Assembly (NCBI RefSeq): GCF_900169565.1
Contig: NZ_LT828648.1
Coordinates: forward strand, 248,001-312,000
Length of the DNA: 64,000 nt
DNA from: Nitrospira japonica
GTDB lineage: Bacteria; Nitrospirota; Nitrospiria; Nitrospirales; Nitrospiraceae
Reading direction: 5' to 3'
A program made the position numbers and the translations under genes. Of the stretch, positions 52,829 through 61,642 are shown one piece after another (positions within the stretch are counted from its first letter, which is position 1; each line of letters opens with the position of its first letter). The notes beneath the pieces were generated by a model that searched no databases, was not told where the DNA came from, and worked only from the letters and a program-made list of their open reading frames with translations.

Positions 52829-53320
52829 ATGACCCCTCTCCCGCGACGTACCGCGTGGACCATTGTGCTGGTTCTGCTCAGCAGCTTATGGCTGAGCCAC
52901 TGCGCACACGACACCTATCAAGAACGCGCCGATCTCATCAAGGACCATACGGAAGCCTTCTACAATCACTTGAAAGCCAACCGGATCGAGGCGGCCATCC
53001 GTGAGAACGAACAGATCGAAGCTATGGCCAGCCGGATGGGAGAAACGGTCAGGAAGCAGGCGGCGAAGCAAGGTACGACCCATGTGGAACGCGAATTTGC
53101 GCTCATGAAGACCGCCAGTGAGACGGCCGCCACCAACTGGCTTGCCCTGGGCCAGTATTTTGCCATCAAGAAGCAGTACCCGCAGGCCCGCGCCACGTAT
53201 CAACGCATCATCGACACCTATACCAACCCGACCGACCGACCATATCGGGAACAGGCGGCTCGCGCCCTGGCGGATTTGGACATTCTCAATCCTCCGGCCG
53301 CATCTCCCGTAAACCCGTGA
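52829..53320 (+). CDS. Small envelope protein with TPR-like region
   Basis: A 163-residue protein with an N-terminal hydrophobic segment (TAWTIVLVLLSSLWLSHC) that may be a lipoprotein signal, although His before the cysteine is unusual. The rest is helical, and the C-terminal third resembles a TPR pair (NWLALGQYFAIKKQYPQARA, then TYQRIIDTYTNPTDR). The ATG at 52829 is supported by AAGGAG nine bases upstream. The next gene overlaps its stop by four bases. Confidence 0.65.
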   Translation: MTPLPRRTAWTIVLVLLSSLWLSHCAHDTYQERADLIKDHTEAFYNHLKANRIEAAIRENEQIEAMASRMGETVRKQAAKQGTTHVEREFALMKTASETAATNWLALGQYFAIKKQYPQARATYQRIIDTYTNPTDRPYREQAARALADLDILNPPAASPVNP

Positions 53321-53880
53321 CCGAGCGGCCGTCCACCCACCGCTCCGGTTTCATCCTGCTCGGTCTCGTCCTACTCTCGTCGCCGGGCTGCCTCCACAAC
53401 ATTCACGTGACCCCCTTGCCTCAGACGGAAGCCCAGACCACGATTCCCGCCTCGGCCCAGGTCGTGGTTCCGTTCCTCGCATTGGAAGGGGCCGATCACA
53501 TGCCAGGAATCGGATCGCTGGACTGGCCGGTCAAGGATTTCCATGCCGCGGCCATCGATTATTTCGCCAAGCGACGGACGTTCCTTTCCGTCGGCGACGA
53601 ACCCGCCGCTCTCACACTCACCATCAAGGCTTGGTTGACCATGAGGTCGCGGAGCTCGTACGTGTACAAGCTGCGGTTGGAATCAGATCTCGGTCCGGCT
53701 GGCGAACCCCCGACCAGTTCCTATCTCTCGGAGAAAACTGCGATCGGATCGAGCGTCCGTTGGGTCACGGCGTCGGACAGGGACCCCATCCAACGGGCGG
53801 TTCAGGAAGCGTTGGATGATTTGGCGCAACAAATCGAGGCGGACGCCAGGCTGCATGAAAGCAAGAAAAGCAAGAATTAG
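53317..53880 (+). CDS. Putative lipoprotein
   Basis: A 187-residue protein. The signal (GFILLGLVLLSSPGC) ends in a good lipobox, Cys25. The mature part is alpha/beta (VVVPFLALEGADHMPGIGSL; LTLTIKAWLTMRSRSSYVYK; IQRAVQEALDDLAQQIEADA), resembling small LptE- or GNA1162-like outer-membrane lipoproteins in outline; no firm family. It starts with GTG at 53317 overlapping the previous stop (GTGA), so the two are coupled. Confidence 0.65.
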   Translation: MTERPSTHRSGFILLGLVLLSSPGCLHNIHVTPLPQTEAQTTIPASAQVVVPFLALEGADHMPGIGSLDWPVKDFHAAAIDYFAKRRTFLSVGDEPAALTLTIKAWLTMRSRSSYVYKLRLESDLGPAGEPPTSSYLSEKTAIGSSVRWVTASDRDPIQRAVQEALDDLAQQIEADARLHESKKSKN

Positions 53881-53902
53881 ACGGGAATCGTGCTAAGGCG
53901 CG

Positions 53903-54127
53903 TCAGCGGGGTCGCCGGGCTCGGAAAATGAGCCAGGTGGCGGCGCTGCCGATTAGTGCACCGGATACCAACAAGGCGAGCGCGATTACCGGCGTGGCCA
54001 GTTGCCATGAGAAGCGTTCGCGGCGGCGAAGCTCGCGGCTCAGGTTGGGAACGTGGGTTTCCGCTCCCAGCCACGTCTCCGGGGACGCGGATTGCCGGGC
54101 TTTTGACAGAGAGATCGGGTCGCTCAT
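53903..54127 (-). CDS. Small single-pass membrane protein
   Basis: A 74-residue protein beginning MSDPISLSKARQSASPETWL. It has one C-terminal transmembrane helix (about 46-69, VIALALLVSGALIGSAATWLI) and a basic end, RARRPR. The ATG at 54127 is preceded by AGGGAAGAG; longer frames upstream have no such site. It lies 34 bases after the MarR-type gene on the same strand. Function unknown. Confidence 0.55.
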   Translation of the reverse strand: MSDPISLSKARQSASPETWLGAETHVPNLSRELRRRERFSWQLATPVIALALLVSGALIGSAATWLIFRARRPR

Positions 54128-54161
54128 CTCTTCCCTTGGCAGATGCCTGGTTCGCAAGGAA

Positions 54162-54869
54162 TCAGCTGGTCGCCGTCTGCTCTCCGGCAAAGAGAGCCCA
54201 GGCGTCGCGTGCCTGATCGGGAACCGCCGCTTCATACTCTCCGCAATCGAGTCTGAGCGACACGTCGCCGAATGGCGCATTGACGTAAGAACAGTGGTGC
54301 GGCCGGTCCGGATCCGGATATCGGTTGGGTTGGAAATATCGGCAGGACACGCACATGCGAGCCACCGAGATTTCCCCTTTGTTCTGCAGCGTCCGAATGA
54401 CCTTGACGAGAGCCTTCAGCAACGACGCTTGTTCCGCCGCAGGCAGCAAGCCGATTGCCATGGTCAGGTGATCAGGCGCTCCGGCGGTCGGACCACAGGC
54501 CCGCAAGCCGCGAGCGGTCAGCTCAACGGTCACGACCCGGCCGTCCTGCATGGTTCGGCGCCGGCGCACCAATCGTTTGCGTTCGAGCGTCGCCACCGCC
54601 TCCGACGCAGTCGGGAGTCGCACGACGAGTTCATTGGCAATCGTGGAGACCTGAGCGGTTCGTCCCGGTTTGGAGCGAAGCAGCGTGAGAATCTGCCGCT
54701 GCAGCGGACCCAGCCCAGGCCGGCCCTCGCGCCTCCAGCTGCGGCTTTTCATCGCCAGGCCGATTTTTTCAAATCCGGACGCCAACTGCACCACCATCGG
54801 TTCGGACGGTGTCGGAGTCGCCTCGGATGAAGGCTGGGCAGCCGGATCGATCATGTGCAATTCAGACAT
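54162..54869 (-). CDS. MarR-type regulator with cysteine-rich C-terminal domain
   Basis: A 235-residue protein. The winged helix (about 50-125) reads GLGPLQRQILTLLRSK, then VSTIANELVVRLPTASEAVA, LERKRLVRRRRTMQDGRVV and ELTARGLRA. After a helical linker comes a metal-ligand pattern: Cys173-x2-Cys176 (RMCVSCRYF), His191-His192-Cys193 (RPHHCSY) and Cys209 (RLDCGEYE). This would suit zinc or an iron-sulfur cluster and so redox or metal sensing. The pattern is visible in sequence; the sensing role is inferred. Confidence 0.8.
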   Translation of the reverse strand: MSELHMIDPAAQPSSEATPTPSEPMVVQLASGFEKIGLAMKSRSWRREGRPGLGPLQRQILTLLRSKPGRTAQVSTIANELVVRLPTASEAVATLERKRLVRRRRTMQDGRVVTVELTARGLRACGPTAGAPDHLTMAIGLLPAAEQASLLKALVKVIRTLQNKGEISVARMCVSCRYFQPNRYPDPDRPHHCSYVNAPFGDVSLRLDCGEYEAAVPDQARDAWALFAGEQTATS

Positions 54870-54972
54870 GGGGATTACACCAGCTCACATGCAGTTCGCG
54901 GGCAGTCTAGTGTGGAATTGAGGCTTTCGTCAACAGTCTGTCTCGTGCTGCGAATATTCAGATCGTCTCCCC

Positions 54973-55365
54973 TTACTCACATCCAACCCGATACCCATCC
55001 AGAATCGTCCCCTTCTCATCGGCAAAAAAATGCAGTTGGCAATTGAGGTTACTCCCATAGAGGGGAAACAAATTATACTCGTCCGCCTGGCCCGGCATCC
55101 GGTCGATGGCGAAATCCCACACCATTTCGGTTCTGCCGTCCGGAAGCTCGTGGGGATGAAGATTCGGCGGTCCCAATTCGAGATACAGCTTCTGCCGATC
55201 CCCTCCGATCCATCGATTCACCACGTCGTCCCAGGTCTGATACGGCCCGGATACATCCCGTTTGGCTTTGTCGGCCGCACATCCGGTCTGTAACAGAGTC
55301 AGGCATCCCGCCATCATCACTCCGAGCACCAGGGTGTTCCGTTTCAGCATCTTCTTGTCATCCAT
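54973..55365 (-). CDS. Small lipoprotein
   Basis: A 130-residue protein; the signal peptide ends LTLLQTGC (Cys29), a fair lipobox. The mature part contains WDDVVNRWIGGDRQKLYLEL, GPPNLHPHELPDGRTEMVWDF, then YGSNLNCQLHFFADEKGTIL, DGYRVGCE. This G-PP...L.DG...W.F pattern resembles outer-membrane lipoproteins of the SmpA/BamE-like fold. Two further cysteines may form a disulfide. It is the last gene of the Mla-type operon (24 bases after the PqiC-like gene). Confidence 0.65.
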   Translation of the reverse strand: MDDKKMLKRNTLVLGVMMAGCLTLLQTGCAADKAKRDVSGPYQTWDDVVNRWIGGDRQKLYLELGPPNLHPHELPDGRTEMVWDFAIDRMPGQADEYNLFPLYGSNLNCQLHFFADEKGTILDGYRVGCE

Positions 55366-55389
55366 ACGAAGAGCCTGCTCCCAACCGAC

Positions 55390-56034
55390 TCATCGGGAGC
55401 GGGGGGAAGGCTCCAATGACACCCCGTCGAGATCCCGATCGAAGTCGATCAACACTTGCCGCGCCGCCTGGGACAGTCCCGCCGCCAACGCATCGGGAGC
55501 CCGGCCGGCAAGCGGCACCTCCTGACGGTAGCTGCGACGGAAGAGTACGGTCTCGTCCTTTCGGTCGTCGATCAGCAGCATTATCTCCACCCCGAGCACT
55601 GCTTGCGGCGATCCGCCGGACCGGTAGTCGCCATAGAATTCAGTGACGGTCGCATCCAACACATGCGTCGGCTCGACATGATTCATTCCGGTCAACACGA
55701 ACCGAAACCGGTTCGACTTCGACAACCACCCCTGGACCTGTTGGGTCAGCAGGACACTCGGCGATACCAGCCATTCGTTGTAGAAATCATTGTCGTACTG
55801 CAACTCCCCCACCCGATACACCATGGCTCGACCGGCGAACAACGGCGAGACCCGAAACCGGCTGACCCTCAGAACGGCGGACCCGGCCGTGGGAGTCGGT
55901 TGGTGATCGGACCCGACGTCCAATGCGAACGACCGCTTCTCCGGATAGCTCTTGTTCAGATTGACGCAGCCGCCGAGCATCAGCGGAACGATCACGGCGC
56001 AGAGCACTTTCGTCTTCACGTCCCGAGCGGTCAT
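55390..56034 (-). CDS. PqiC/ABC_trans_aux-type lipoprotein of the Mla-like system
   Basis: A 214-residue lipoprotein (lipobox LMLGGC, Cys23). Family marks: YPEKRSFALDVG, VLRVSRFRVSPLFAGRAMVYRV, YDNDFYNEWLVSPSVLLTQQ, YGDYRSGGSPQAVLGVEIML. Such ABC_trans_aux lipoproteins sit on the inner leaflet of the outer membrane and contact MCE rings, completing the lipid path. The ATG overlaps the MlaD-like stop by four bases. Confidence 0.85.
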   Translation of the reverse strand: MTARDVKTKVLCAVIVPLMLGGCVNLNKSYPEKRSFALDVGSDHQPTPTAGSAVLRVSRFRVSPLFAGRAMVYRVGELQYDNDFYNEWLVSPSVLLTQQVQGWLSKSNRFRFVLTGMNHVEPTHVLDATVTEFYGDYRSGGSPQAVLGVEIMLLIDDRKDETVLFRRSYRQEVPLAGRAPDALAAGLSQAARQVLIDFDRDLDGVSLEPSPRSR

Positions 56035-57044
56035 CGCGGCACCGTCTGGGAGCGCGGCGGCGGTTCACCGAAGAGCACCTGTGACGGGTATTGCTCTATC
56101 GTCTTCGTGAGATACCGCAGCTCTTCGGACACGGAGCGCAGGTTCTCAAAGACATCGTCGACCTTTTCTCCCTGGCCGACGAGCAGCGCGTCGACCCGAC
56201 GTACGCTTCTATTAACCCGCGCCATGAGATCCGGGAGTTGCTCGGTCGCGAGACGGACCGTCTTGGCCGTGTGGCTGAGGTCGTCGGCGGTCCGGTGGAA
56301 ATCCTCCAGCGTCTTCGCGACATGCGGGCTGTCGAGCACTCGTCGCGCGTCTTGAACCGTGGCACGCAACTCCGTCATGACCAGTTTGGCTTCCGCCCCC
56401 AATTGTTCCGCCTGCACGTCCTTTACCAACCGCGTGACCGACAGGATCATGGCGTCCAGATCCTTGGTCACCTTCTCGAACTCGACTTGATCCAGTTTTC
56501 TTGCAATCGACCGGAGGTCGGTGCCCAGCTCCGAGATCGTGCTCGGAGCGGACGGAATATACGGTGTCTTCGGCGTCCACGCGATCGCCATGGGAGGATA
56601 GCGCTCGGGGTCGAGAAACTCCGACTCGATGTACAGGACCCCGGTGATACCCTGCGACGCCAACCGGAAGCGGAATCCCGCGTCGGCCGCGATCTTCATG
56701 ATCGTCTTTTCGTCTTCCTCCGGCGAGCGCACCACGACGCTGGGACGGACGGACATCCTCACCACCACGACACCCTTGAATGGAAACTTTCCCTGGGTGT
56801 TCATGGGCAGATCGTATTCTTCCCGAGCCAGATGGATGGACTCGACCCGTCCGACCGGAACCCCGTGGATACGCACCGGGGCGCCGACTTCCAGTCCCTG
56901 CACCGACTCGATGAAGTACGTCTCCACCATCGTCTTGGCTTCGAACCATTTGCCGGCTCCCAAAAGAATGACGGCAAAAACGGCCAGACTGACCGCGCCG
57001 ATGACGAACAAGCCGATCTTGAAGTACCGCGCTTTCTGACTCAC
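56031..57044 (-). CDS. mlaD: MCE/MlaD-family lipid-binding protein
   Basis: A 337-residue protein with one N-terminal anchor (IGLFVIGAVSLAVFAVILLG), then one MCE domain (about 38-125, VETYFIESVQGLEVGAPVRI; HGVPVGRVESIHLAR; FRLASQGITGVLYIESEFL). A long helical, amphipathic C-terminal region (about 175-310) follows that could form a needle across the periplasm, as in PqiB/YebT-like proteins. It is longer than E. coli MlaD (183 residues). It starts with GTG at 57044. Hexameric, carries phospholipid between membranes. Confidence 0.9.
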   Translation of the reverse strand: MSQKARYFKIGLFVIGAVSLAVFAVILLGAGKWFEAKTMVETYFIESVQGLEVGAPVRIHGVPVGRVESIHLAREEYDLPMNTQGKFPFKGVVVVRMSVRPSVVVRSPEEDEKTIMKIAADAGFRFRLASQGITGVLYIESEFLDPERYPPMAIAWTPKTPYIPSAPSTISELGTDLRSIARKLDQVEFEKVTKDLDAMILSVTRLVKDVQAEQLGAEAKLVMTELRATVQDARRVLDSPHVAKTLEDFHRTADDLSHTAKTVRLATEQLPDLMARVNRSVRRVDALLVGQGEKVDDVFENLRSVSEELRYLTKTIEQYPSQVLFGEPPPRSQTVPR

Positions 57045-57079
57045 GCTATCCCGATCGACCTCCGTACCAGGCGCTCAGC

Positions 57080-57844
57080 CTATACTGCGGCTTCGCGGTT
57101 GAAAAACTGCCGCACCCACGGGTTGTCCGAATGATCGCGCAACTCCTGCGGCTTGCCTTCGGCGATGATGCCTTTCGTTCTCTTGTCCAGCATGATGACG
57201 CGGTCAGCGATCGTGTCGATGCTGGCAAGCTCGTGCGTCACGACGACAAAGGTGATACGGAGCGCGCGCGCGAGACCGACGATCAGATGATCGAGTTCGG
57301 CCGACGTGACGGGGTCCAAGCCGGCCGAGGGTTCGTCCAGAAACAGGATCGGCGGATCCAACGCCATGGCTCGCGCGATGGCGGCCCGCTTTCTCATGCC
57401 TCCGCTGATCTCATCCGGCAGCTTGTAGGCCGCCGCTCCCAGGCCGACCAGTTGCAATTTCATCATGGCCACCCGGTCCATCGCCTCGTCCGGCATGTCG
57501 GTGTACTCCTCCAGCGGCAAGCGGACGTTTTCGAGAAGACTCATCGATCCGAACAAGGCGCCTTGTTGATACATCACGCCGATCCCGGTCAGGATCTTGA
57601 GCCGTTCGGGTCCTTCCGCGCTTGCGATGTCCCGCCCCTCAATGAGGATCGATCCCTGCACCGGGCGGTGCAGCCCGATCATATGCTTCAACAGAGTGCT
57701 CTTGCCGCAGCCGGACCCGCCGAGGATCACGAACACTTCTCCCGGATACACGTCAAACGTCAGATCGTCGAGCACGACCACGTCTCCGTAGCCCGCCGTC
57801 ACATGCGCCACCCGGATGATCGGCCGCCGGCCGGACATACCCAT
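57080..57844 (-). CDS. mlaF: Lipid-transport ABC ATPase (MlaF type)
   Basis: A 254-residue ATPase: Walker A GGSGCGKSTLLKHMIGL, signature ISGGMRKRAAIARAMA, Walker B ILFLDEPSAGLDP, switch FVVVTHELASI. The MlaF family marks GVMYQQGALFGSMSLLENVRLP and the AAAYKLPDEISGGM context are present. It works under the MlaE-like permease whose gene is nine bases upstream. Confidence 0.92.
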   Translation of the reverse strand: MGMSGRRPIIRVAHVTAGYGDVVVLDDLTFDVYPGEVFVILGGSGCGKSTLLKHMIGLHRPVQGSILIEGRDIASAEGPERLKILTGIGVMYQQGALFGSMSLLENVRLPLEEYTDMPDEAMDRVAMMKLQLVGLGAAAYKLPDEISGGMRKRAAIARAMALDPPILFLDEPSAGLDPVTSAELDHLIVGLARALRITFVVVTHELASIDTIADRVIMLDKRTKGIIAEGKPQELRDHSDNPWVRQFFNREAAV

Positions 57845-57853
57845 ACGCCGTAC

Positions 57854-59011
57854 TCAAACGCCGAGATAGTAGAACACCACGGCAAATACGCCGTCGACGA
57901 TCGTAATCAGCACGAGTCCGCTCACCACGGCCCTGGTCGTCGATTCTCCTACGGCGCTGGCCCCGCTTCTCGTCTGCAGTCCGCGCAGGCAGCCGATCGC
58001 CGCCACGACGATGCCGAACACGAACGCCTTGCTGAGCCCGCCGATCATATCGCTGACGGTCACGGCGGATTCCACTTGAATGACGTAGGTCACGAACGGA
58101 AACCCCAGCGACCGCATCACGACCGCTCCCCCGATGAGACCCAAAAATCCCGCCCAGATCGCCAGCAGAGGGGTCATGACGACGGCCGCGAGCACACGCG
58201 GCACCACCAGGAAGTCGACCGGCTCCAATCCCATGGTGACCAGGGCGTCGAGTTCCTCGCTGACTTTCATGGTACCCAGTTCGGCGGCGAAGGCGGACCC
58301 GGAGCGTCCGGCCAGAATGATCGCGGTCAACAACGGGCCTAGTTCGCGAAGCATCGAGAGACCGATCAAATTGGCGACATAGATATCCGCGCCGAACTCG
58401 CGCATCGGGATGGCGGACTGAAAGGCCATGATCAACCCCAGGAGAAAACCCAGCAGCGCCACGATCGGCAATGCATTGACGCCCGCCAGTTCTGCCGTCA
58501 GGAACACGTCCCTCCAGCGTACGAGTCCGGGGCGCAGAGCGGCCCGCCCGAGCGCCGCGCACAGTTCGCCCACGAATGCGATCAAGGCCACGACATCGCG
58601 GCAGAGCGTGACGGTGGCACGGCCGATCTGTTCGACAGACGACCATCCGGGCGACGCGGACTCGGGGCTCGAACGATCCGAACGGCCGTACAAATCGAGA
58701 AGCGATTGAGCCGCGGCATTGAGAGACCGGATCTCATAGGATCCGCGGGATTCCAGTTGGCGCCGCTGGAGTTCCAACAAGAGAGCCGCGCCCGCCCCGT
58801 CGCAATAGGTCAACCGGGCGGCATCGACGATGACACGTCTGGGATTTGACCGGCTCAAGGCATCGAGCGCGATTCGCCAGGCCCGTCCGGTGGTATGGGT
58901 GTCGAGCGGGCCGTCGATGAACAACACGAGTCCGCCGTCGGCGTCGGAATTCGCCTGAAGGACGACCTGAGCGGTCTCGGCGGAGGCCATCACACGCGCT
59001 TCTCCGGCCAT
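57854..59011 (-). CDS. mlaE: MlaE permease with fused N-terminal STAS domain
   Basis: A 385-residue protein. Residues about 15-110 are a STAS domain (MlaB-like: DGPLDTHTTGRAWRIALDAL; VIVDAARLTYCDGAGAALLL). The rest is the MlaE permease with five or so transmembrane segments and the motifs GLILAFQSA-like (LGLIMAFQSAIPMREFGADI), LRELGPLLTAIILAGRSGSA, FAAELGTMKVSEELDALVTM and GLEPVDFLVVPRVLA. Fusion removes the need for a separate MlaB. It is the first gene of the operon mlaE-mlaF-mlaD-pqiC-lipoprotein. Confidence 0.92.
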   Translation of the reverse strand: MAGEARVMASAETAQVVLQANSDADGGLVLFIDGPLDTHTTGRAWRIALDALSRSNPRRVIVDAARLTYCDGAGAALLLELQRRQLESRGSYEIRSLNAAAQSLLDLYGRSDRSSPESASPGWSSVEQIGRATVTLCRDVVALIAFVGELCAALGRAALRPGLVRWRDVFLTAELAGVNALPIVALLGFLLGLIMAFQSAIPMREFGADIYVANLIGLSMLRELGPLLTAIILAGRSGSAFAAELGTMKVSEELDALVTMGLEPVDFLVVPRVLAAVVMTPLLAIWAGFLGLIGGAVVMRSLGFPFVTYVIQVESAVTVSDMIGGLSKAFVFGIVVAAIGCLRGLQTRSGASAVGESTTRAVVSGLVLITIVDGVFAVVFYYLGV

Positions 59012-59242
59012 GAAGAGAATGTGAATTGTACGGGAGAAAACAATGTGGATTCAACCATCGTCATGAAATTCAAGCAATTTCCCTAAGCATCACCTGGAGA
59101 TTCTTCCACGGCATCGACCGCACCCGTGCCCGTCAGCATTGACGGCAGGAGGGCAGGCGGCTAGAGTGTCGCCGCCGGGGCGACCGGCCCGACACACCGT
59201 TGCCGGAGCTGAATCAGGCACGTCCTGAGGATATGACGTCCG

Positions 59243-61633
59243 ATGCCTTCCCTCCGATGGAACCTTTCTCTGCTCGCCGTGCTGGTCATCGCGTTCCCTG
59301 CTTCGCTGTTTGCGGCATTGCCGACCGATCCGCTTGTCGGCCTCACGAACGGAAACGGCAAAACGGCGGCCGGCTCGAAACCCTCCCCTGATCCACAAAC
59401 GCCTCAGTCCATTCTCGCGGACCTTCACACAAAGCTCTCCGCGGCTGAGAAGGAACTCAAAGAGGCGGAGGCAATCGTCAAACAGGAGAGCGCTCCGTCC
59501 GGGGAGACGCTCGAGCGCCGGGCCCTGCTCCAGCGGCTGGTGCGGGCGTACGAGCGCGAGATCGACCACCGCAAGTCGCTTGAACAAGCCGGGGAGCGGC
59601 GTCAGGAGGCCGAGCGCCGCGTCACCGAATGGCAGGGATTTCCGACCCCTCCTCCCTATTCGATCCTGATGCTCGACGAACTTCGCGACGCCGCGCGCTC
59701 GACCGCGTTGGTCATTGAAGGGCTGCAGGCCAAACTCGCGCTTACCGACGGGTTCTCCGAGCGCGCACAACAAACTCTCGCCGCCTCCGAAAAGGACCTG
59801 CGTCAGGCCTCCGAACGGCTGGAGGCCGCCCGGGACCCGGCCGAGAAAGCCCGGCTGAACAAAGCCCGCGACCTTTCACGTCTCCGCAATCGCGCCGCCG
59901 CCGCCACGGCGACCATGACCGCCGCGAACAAGAGGCAGATCGAGGAAGAAGCGGCCGAGATGCGCCAGCGGGCTCTCCTGCTCGAACGGCAAATCCAGAC
60001 AGCCGCCCAGCATGTCGTGTTCGGCGAGCAGGATCTGGCCAAGATCAAGAAGCAGCTCGATGCCGACCAGACGACGCTGGAAAACGAGGTGTCACGGGCG
60101 CTCGCGGAGCATCCCTTGCGTCAAGAGGCGATGGCCGCCGCCGCGGCCACGCTGCGTGCAGCGGAAGCCGCGCTCCCGCCGGCCGGCGCGCGCACCGACC
60201 AGCGCACCGCGGAGATCAAGGATCTCGCGGACGCCGCGGACCTGACGCGCCTCCAATTCGACAACGTGAATCTCCGCATCGACATGCTGCGGCACCTGCT
60301 CGACGTCACGGAACGGGTTCGACGGTTCTGGGAAATCCGGTTCGAGGCGGCGCAGACGACCGATCCGGTTCGTTCGCGGGAGGCCTATGACAAGATCGCG
60401 CCCACCCTCCAGACCCTTCAAGCCTCCCGCAATTATCTTCACCGGCAAGTCGATCTGTTGACCGGCCAGATCAGCGACGTGACTGCCCAATTGGAGCAGC
60501 CGGCTTCTCCCTCGCATGCCGCCCATTTGCGGGAGAAGGTCGAGGCCTACAGACAACGGGAACAGCTGTACCGCCGGATGCTGCCCCGCATCGATGAATT
60601 CGCGCAATTGATCGAGCGTTGGAAGATCGAATTCGCCGAACAGCACCGGGGGCTGCCCATCGCCGCCAGGGTCGAAGACTGGCGGGTCGTGGGAGCCGAC
60701 ATGCTCCACCGCGTCTGGGAGTTCGAGCTGTTCGCGGCGGAGGACACCATCGAAGTGGACGGACAGTCCATCACGGGCCGCCGCAGCGTGACGGTGGGCA
60801 AGGCGGTGAGGGCCCTCGCCATCCTGATCGTCGGCTACTGGATCTGCCTCGTCATCGCCCGCCTGGTCGAGCGGTTGGCCGTCAAACGGCTGGGCATCGA
60901 CCATAACCTGGCCAACATCCTCCGCCAATGGATGATGGTCCTGCTGTTCGCGATTCTGCTTATCGTCAGTCTGATCTACGTCAAAATTCCCCTGACGGTC
61001 TTTGCGTTCCTGGGAGGCGCGCTGGCCATCGGCGTGGGCTTCGGCACCCAGACGCTGCTCAAGAACTTCATCAGCGGCATTCTCTTGCTGATCGAGCGGC
61101 CGCTCCGATTGGGAGATCTGATCGAGGTCGACGGCGTGCGCGGCCGCGTCACGCACATCGGCTTCCGCTCCTCGACCATCCGCGAGGGTAACGGCATGGA
61201 AATGCTCATCCCGAACAGCAACCTTCTGGAGAAAAACCTCAACAATTGGACCTACTCGACCGCCAGGACCCGCTTCACGCTGCGCGTGGGAGTCGCCTAC
61301 GAATCACCGACCGACCAGGTCCGCGACCTGCTCCTGGAAGAAGCGAACCGGCACGGGCTGGTGCTCAAACATCCGGAGCCGCAGGTCCTGTTTCGTGATT
61401 TCGGAGATAACACGCTGCTGTTCGACTTGAGATTCTGGCTCGACATCGCCGCCGACGTGGACTCGGACGTCGTGGCAAGCGATCTGCGCTTCATGATCGC
61501 CAAGGACTTCGCCGAAGCCGGCATCGTCTTCGCCTTCCCTCAACGGGACGTCCATCTCAAGACCGTCCAGCCGTTGCCTGTGCAGGTTGTTCACCCCCCG
61601 CCAGAGACCGGCACTGCGGGCCTCGAGCGGTAA
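59243..61633 (+). CDS. Large MscS-family mechanosensitive channel
   Basis: A 796-residue protein with a signal peptide (MPSLRWNLSLLAVLVIAFPA). A long periplasmic coiled-coil region (about 45-470, rich in Glu, Arg, Ala, Gln) is followed by a transmembrane segment near 515-535. The MscS core has the pore helix FLGGALAIGVGFGTQTLLKN, FISGILLLIERPLRLGDLIE, GVRGRVTHIGFRSSTIREGN and PNSNLLEKNLNNWTYS. The cytoplasmic vestibule ends around 770. The layout is like MscK/MscM-type channels that relieve osmotic pressure. It is followed at once by a gene for an outer-membrane protein. Confidence 0.9.
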   Translation: MPSLRWNLSLLAVLVIAFPASLFAALPTDPLVGLTNGNGKTAAGSKPSPDPQTPQSILADLHTKLSAAEKELKEAEAIVKQESAPSGETLERRALLQRLVRAYEREIDHRKSLEQAGERRQEAERRVTEWQGFPTPPPYSILMLDELRDAARSTALVIEGLQAKLALTDGFSERAQQTLAASEKDLRQASERLEAARDPAEKARLNKARDLSRLRNRAAAATATMTAANKRQIEEEAAEMRQRALLLERQIQTAAQHVVFGEQDLAKIKKQLDADQTTLENEVSRALAEHPLRQEAMAAAAATLRAAEAALPPAGARTDQRTAEIKDLADAADLTRLQFDNVNLRIDMLRHLLDVTERVRRFWEIRFEAAQTTDPVRSREAYDKIAPTLQTLQASRNYLHRQVDLLTGQISDVTAQLEQPASPSHAAHLREKVEAYRQREQLYRRMLPRIDEFAQLIERWKIEFAEQHRGLPIAARVEDWRVVGADMLHRVWEFELFAAEDTIEVDGQSITGRRSVTVGKAVRALAILIVGYWICLVIARLVERLAVKRLGIDHNLANILRQWMMVLLFAILLIVSLIYVKIPLTVFAFLGGALAIGVGFGTQTLLKNFISGILLLIERPLRLGDLIEVDGVRGRVTHIGFRSSTIREGNGMEMLIPNSNLLEKNLNNWTYSTARTRFTLRVGVAYESPTDQVRDLLLEEANRHGLVLKHPEPQVLFRDFGDNTLLFDLRFWLDIAADVDSDVVASDLRFMIAKDFAEAGIVFAFPQRDVHLKTVQPLPVQVVHPPPETGTAGLER

Positions 61634-61642
61634 GGATACGCG

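Noticed and set aside
53928-54830. 300-codon plus-strand ORF
   Set aside because: Antisense to the MarR-type gene and the small membrane protein gene; Arg/His/Gln-rich.
56091-58342. Two long plus-strand ORFs (347 and 403 codons)
   Set aside because: Antisense to mlaD, mlaF and mlaE; composition dominated by Arg, Asp and His, no domain visible.
59090-59773. 227-codon minus-strand ORF
   Set aside because: Mostly antisense to the start of the MscS gene; shadow composition.
60092-61156. 354-codon minus-strand ORF
   Set aside because: Antisense of the MscS gene; Asp/Gln/His-rich composition typical of a reverse-frame shadow in GC-rich DNA.
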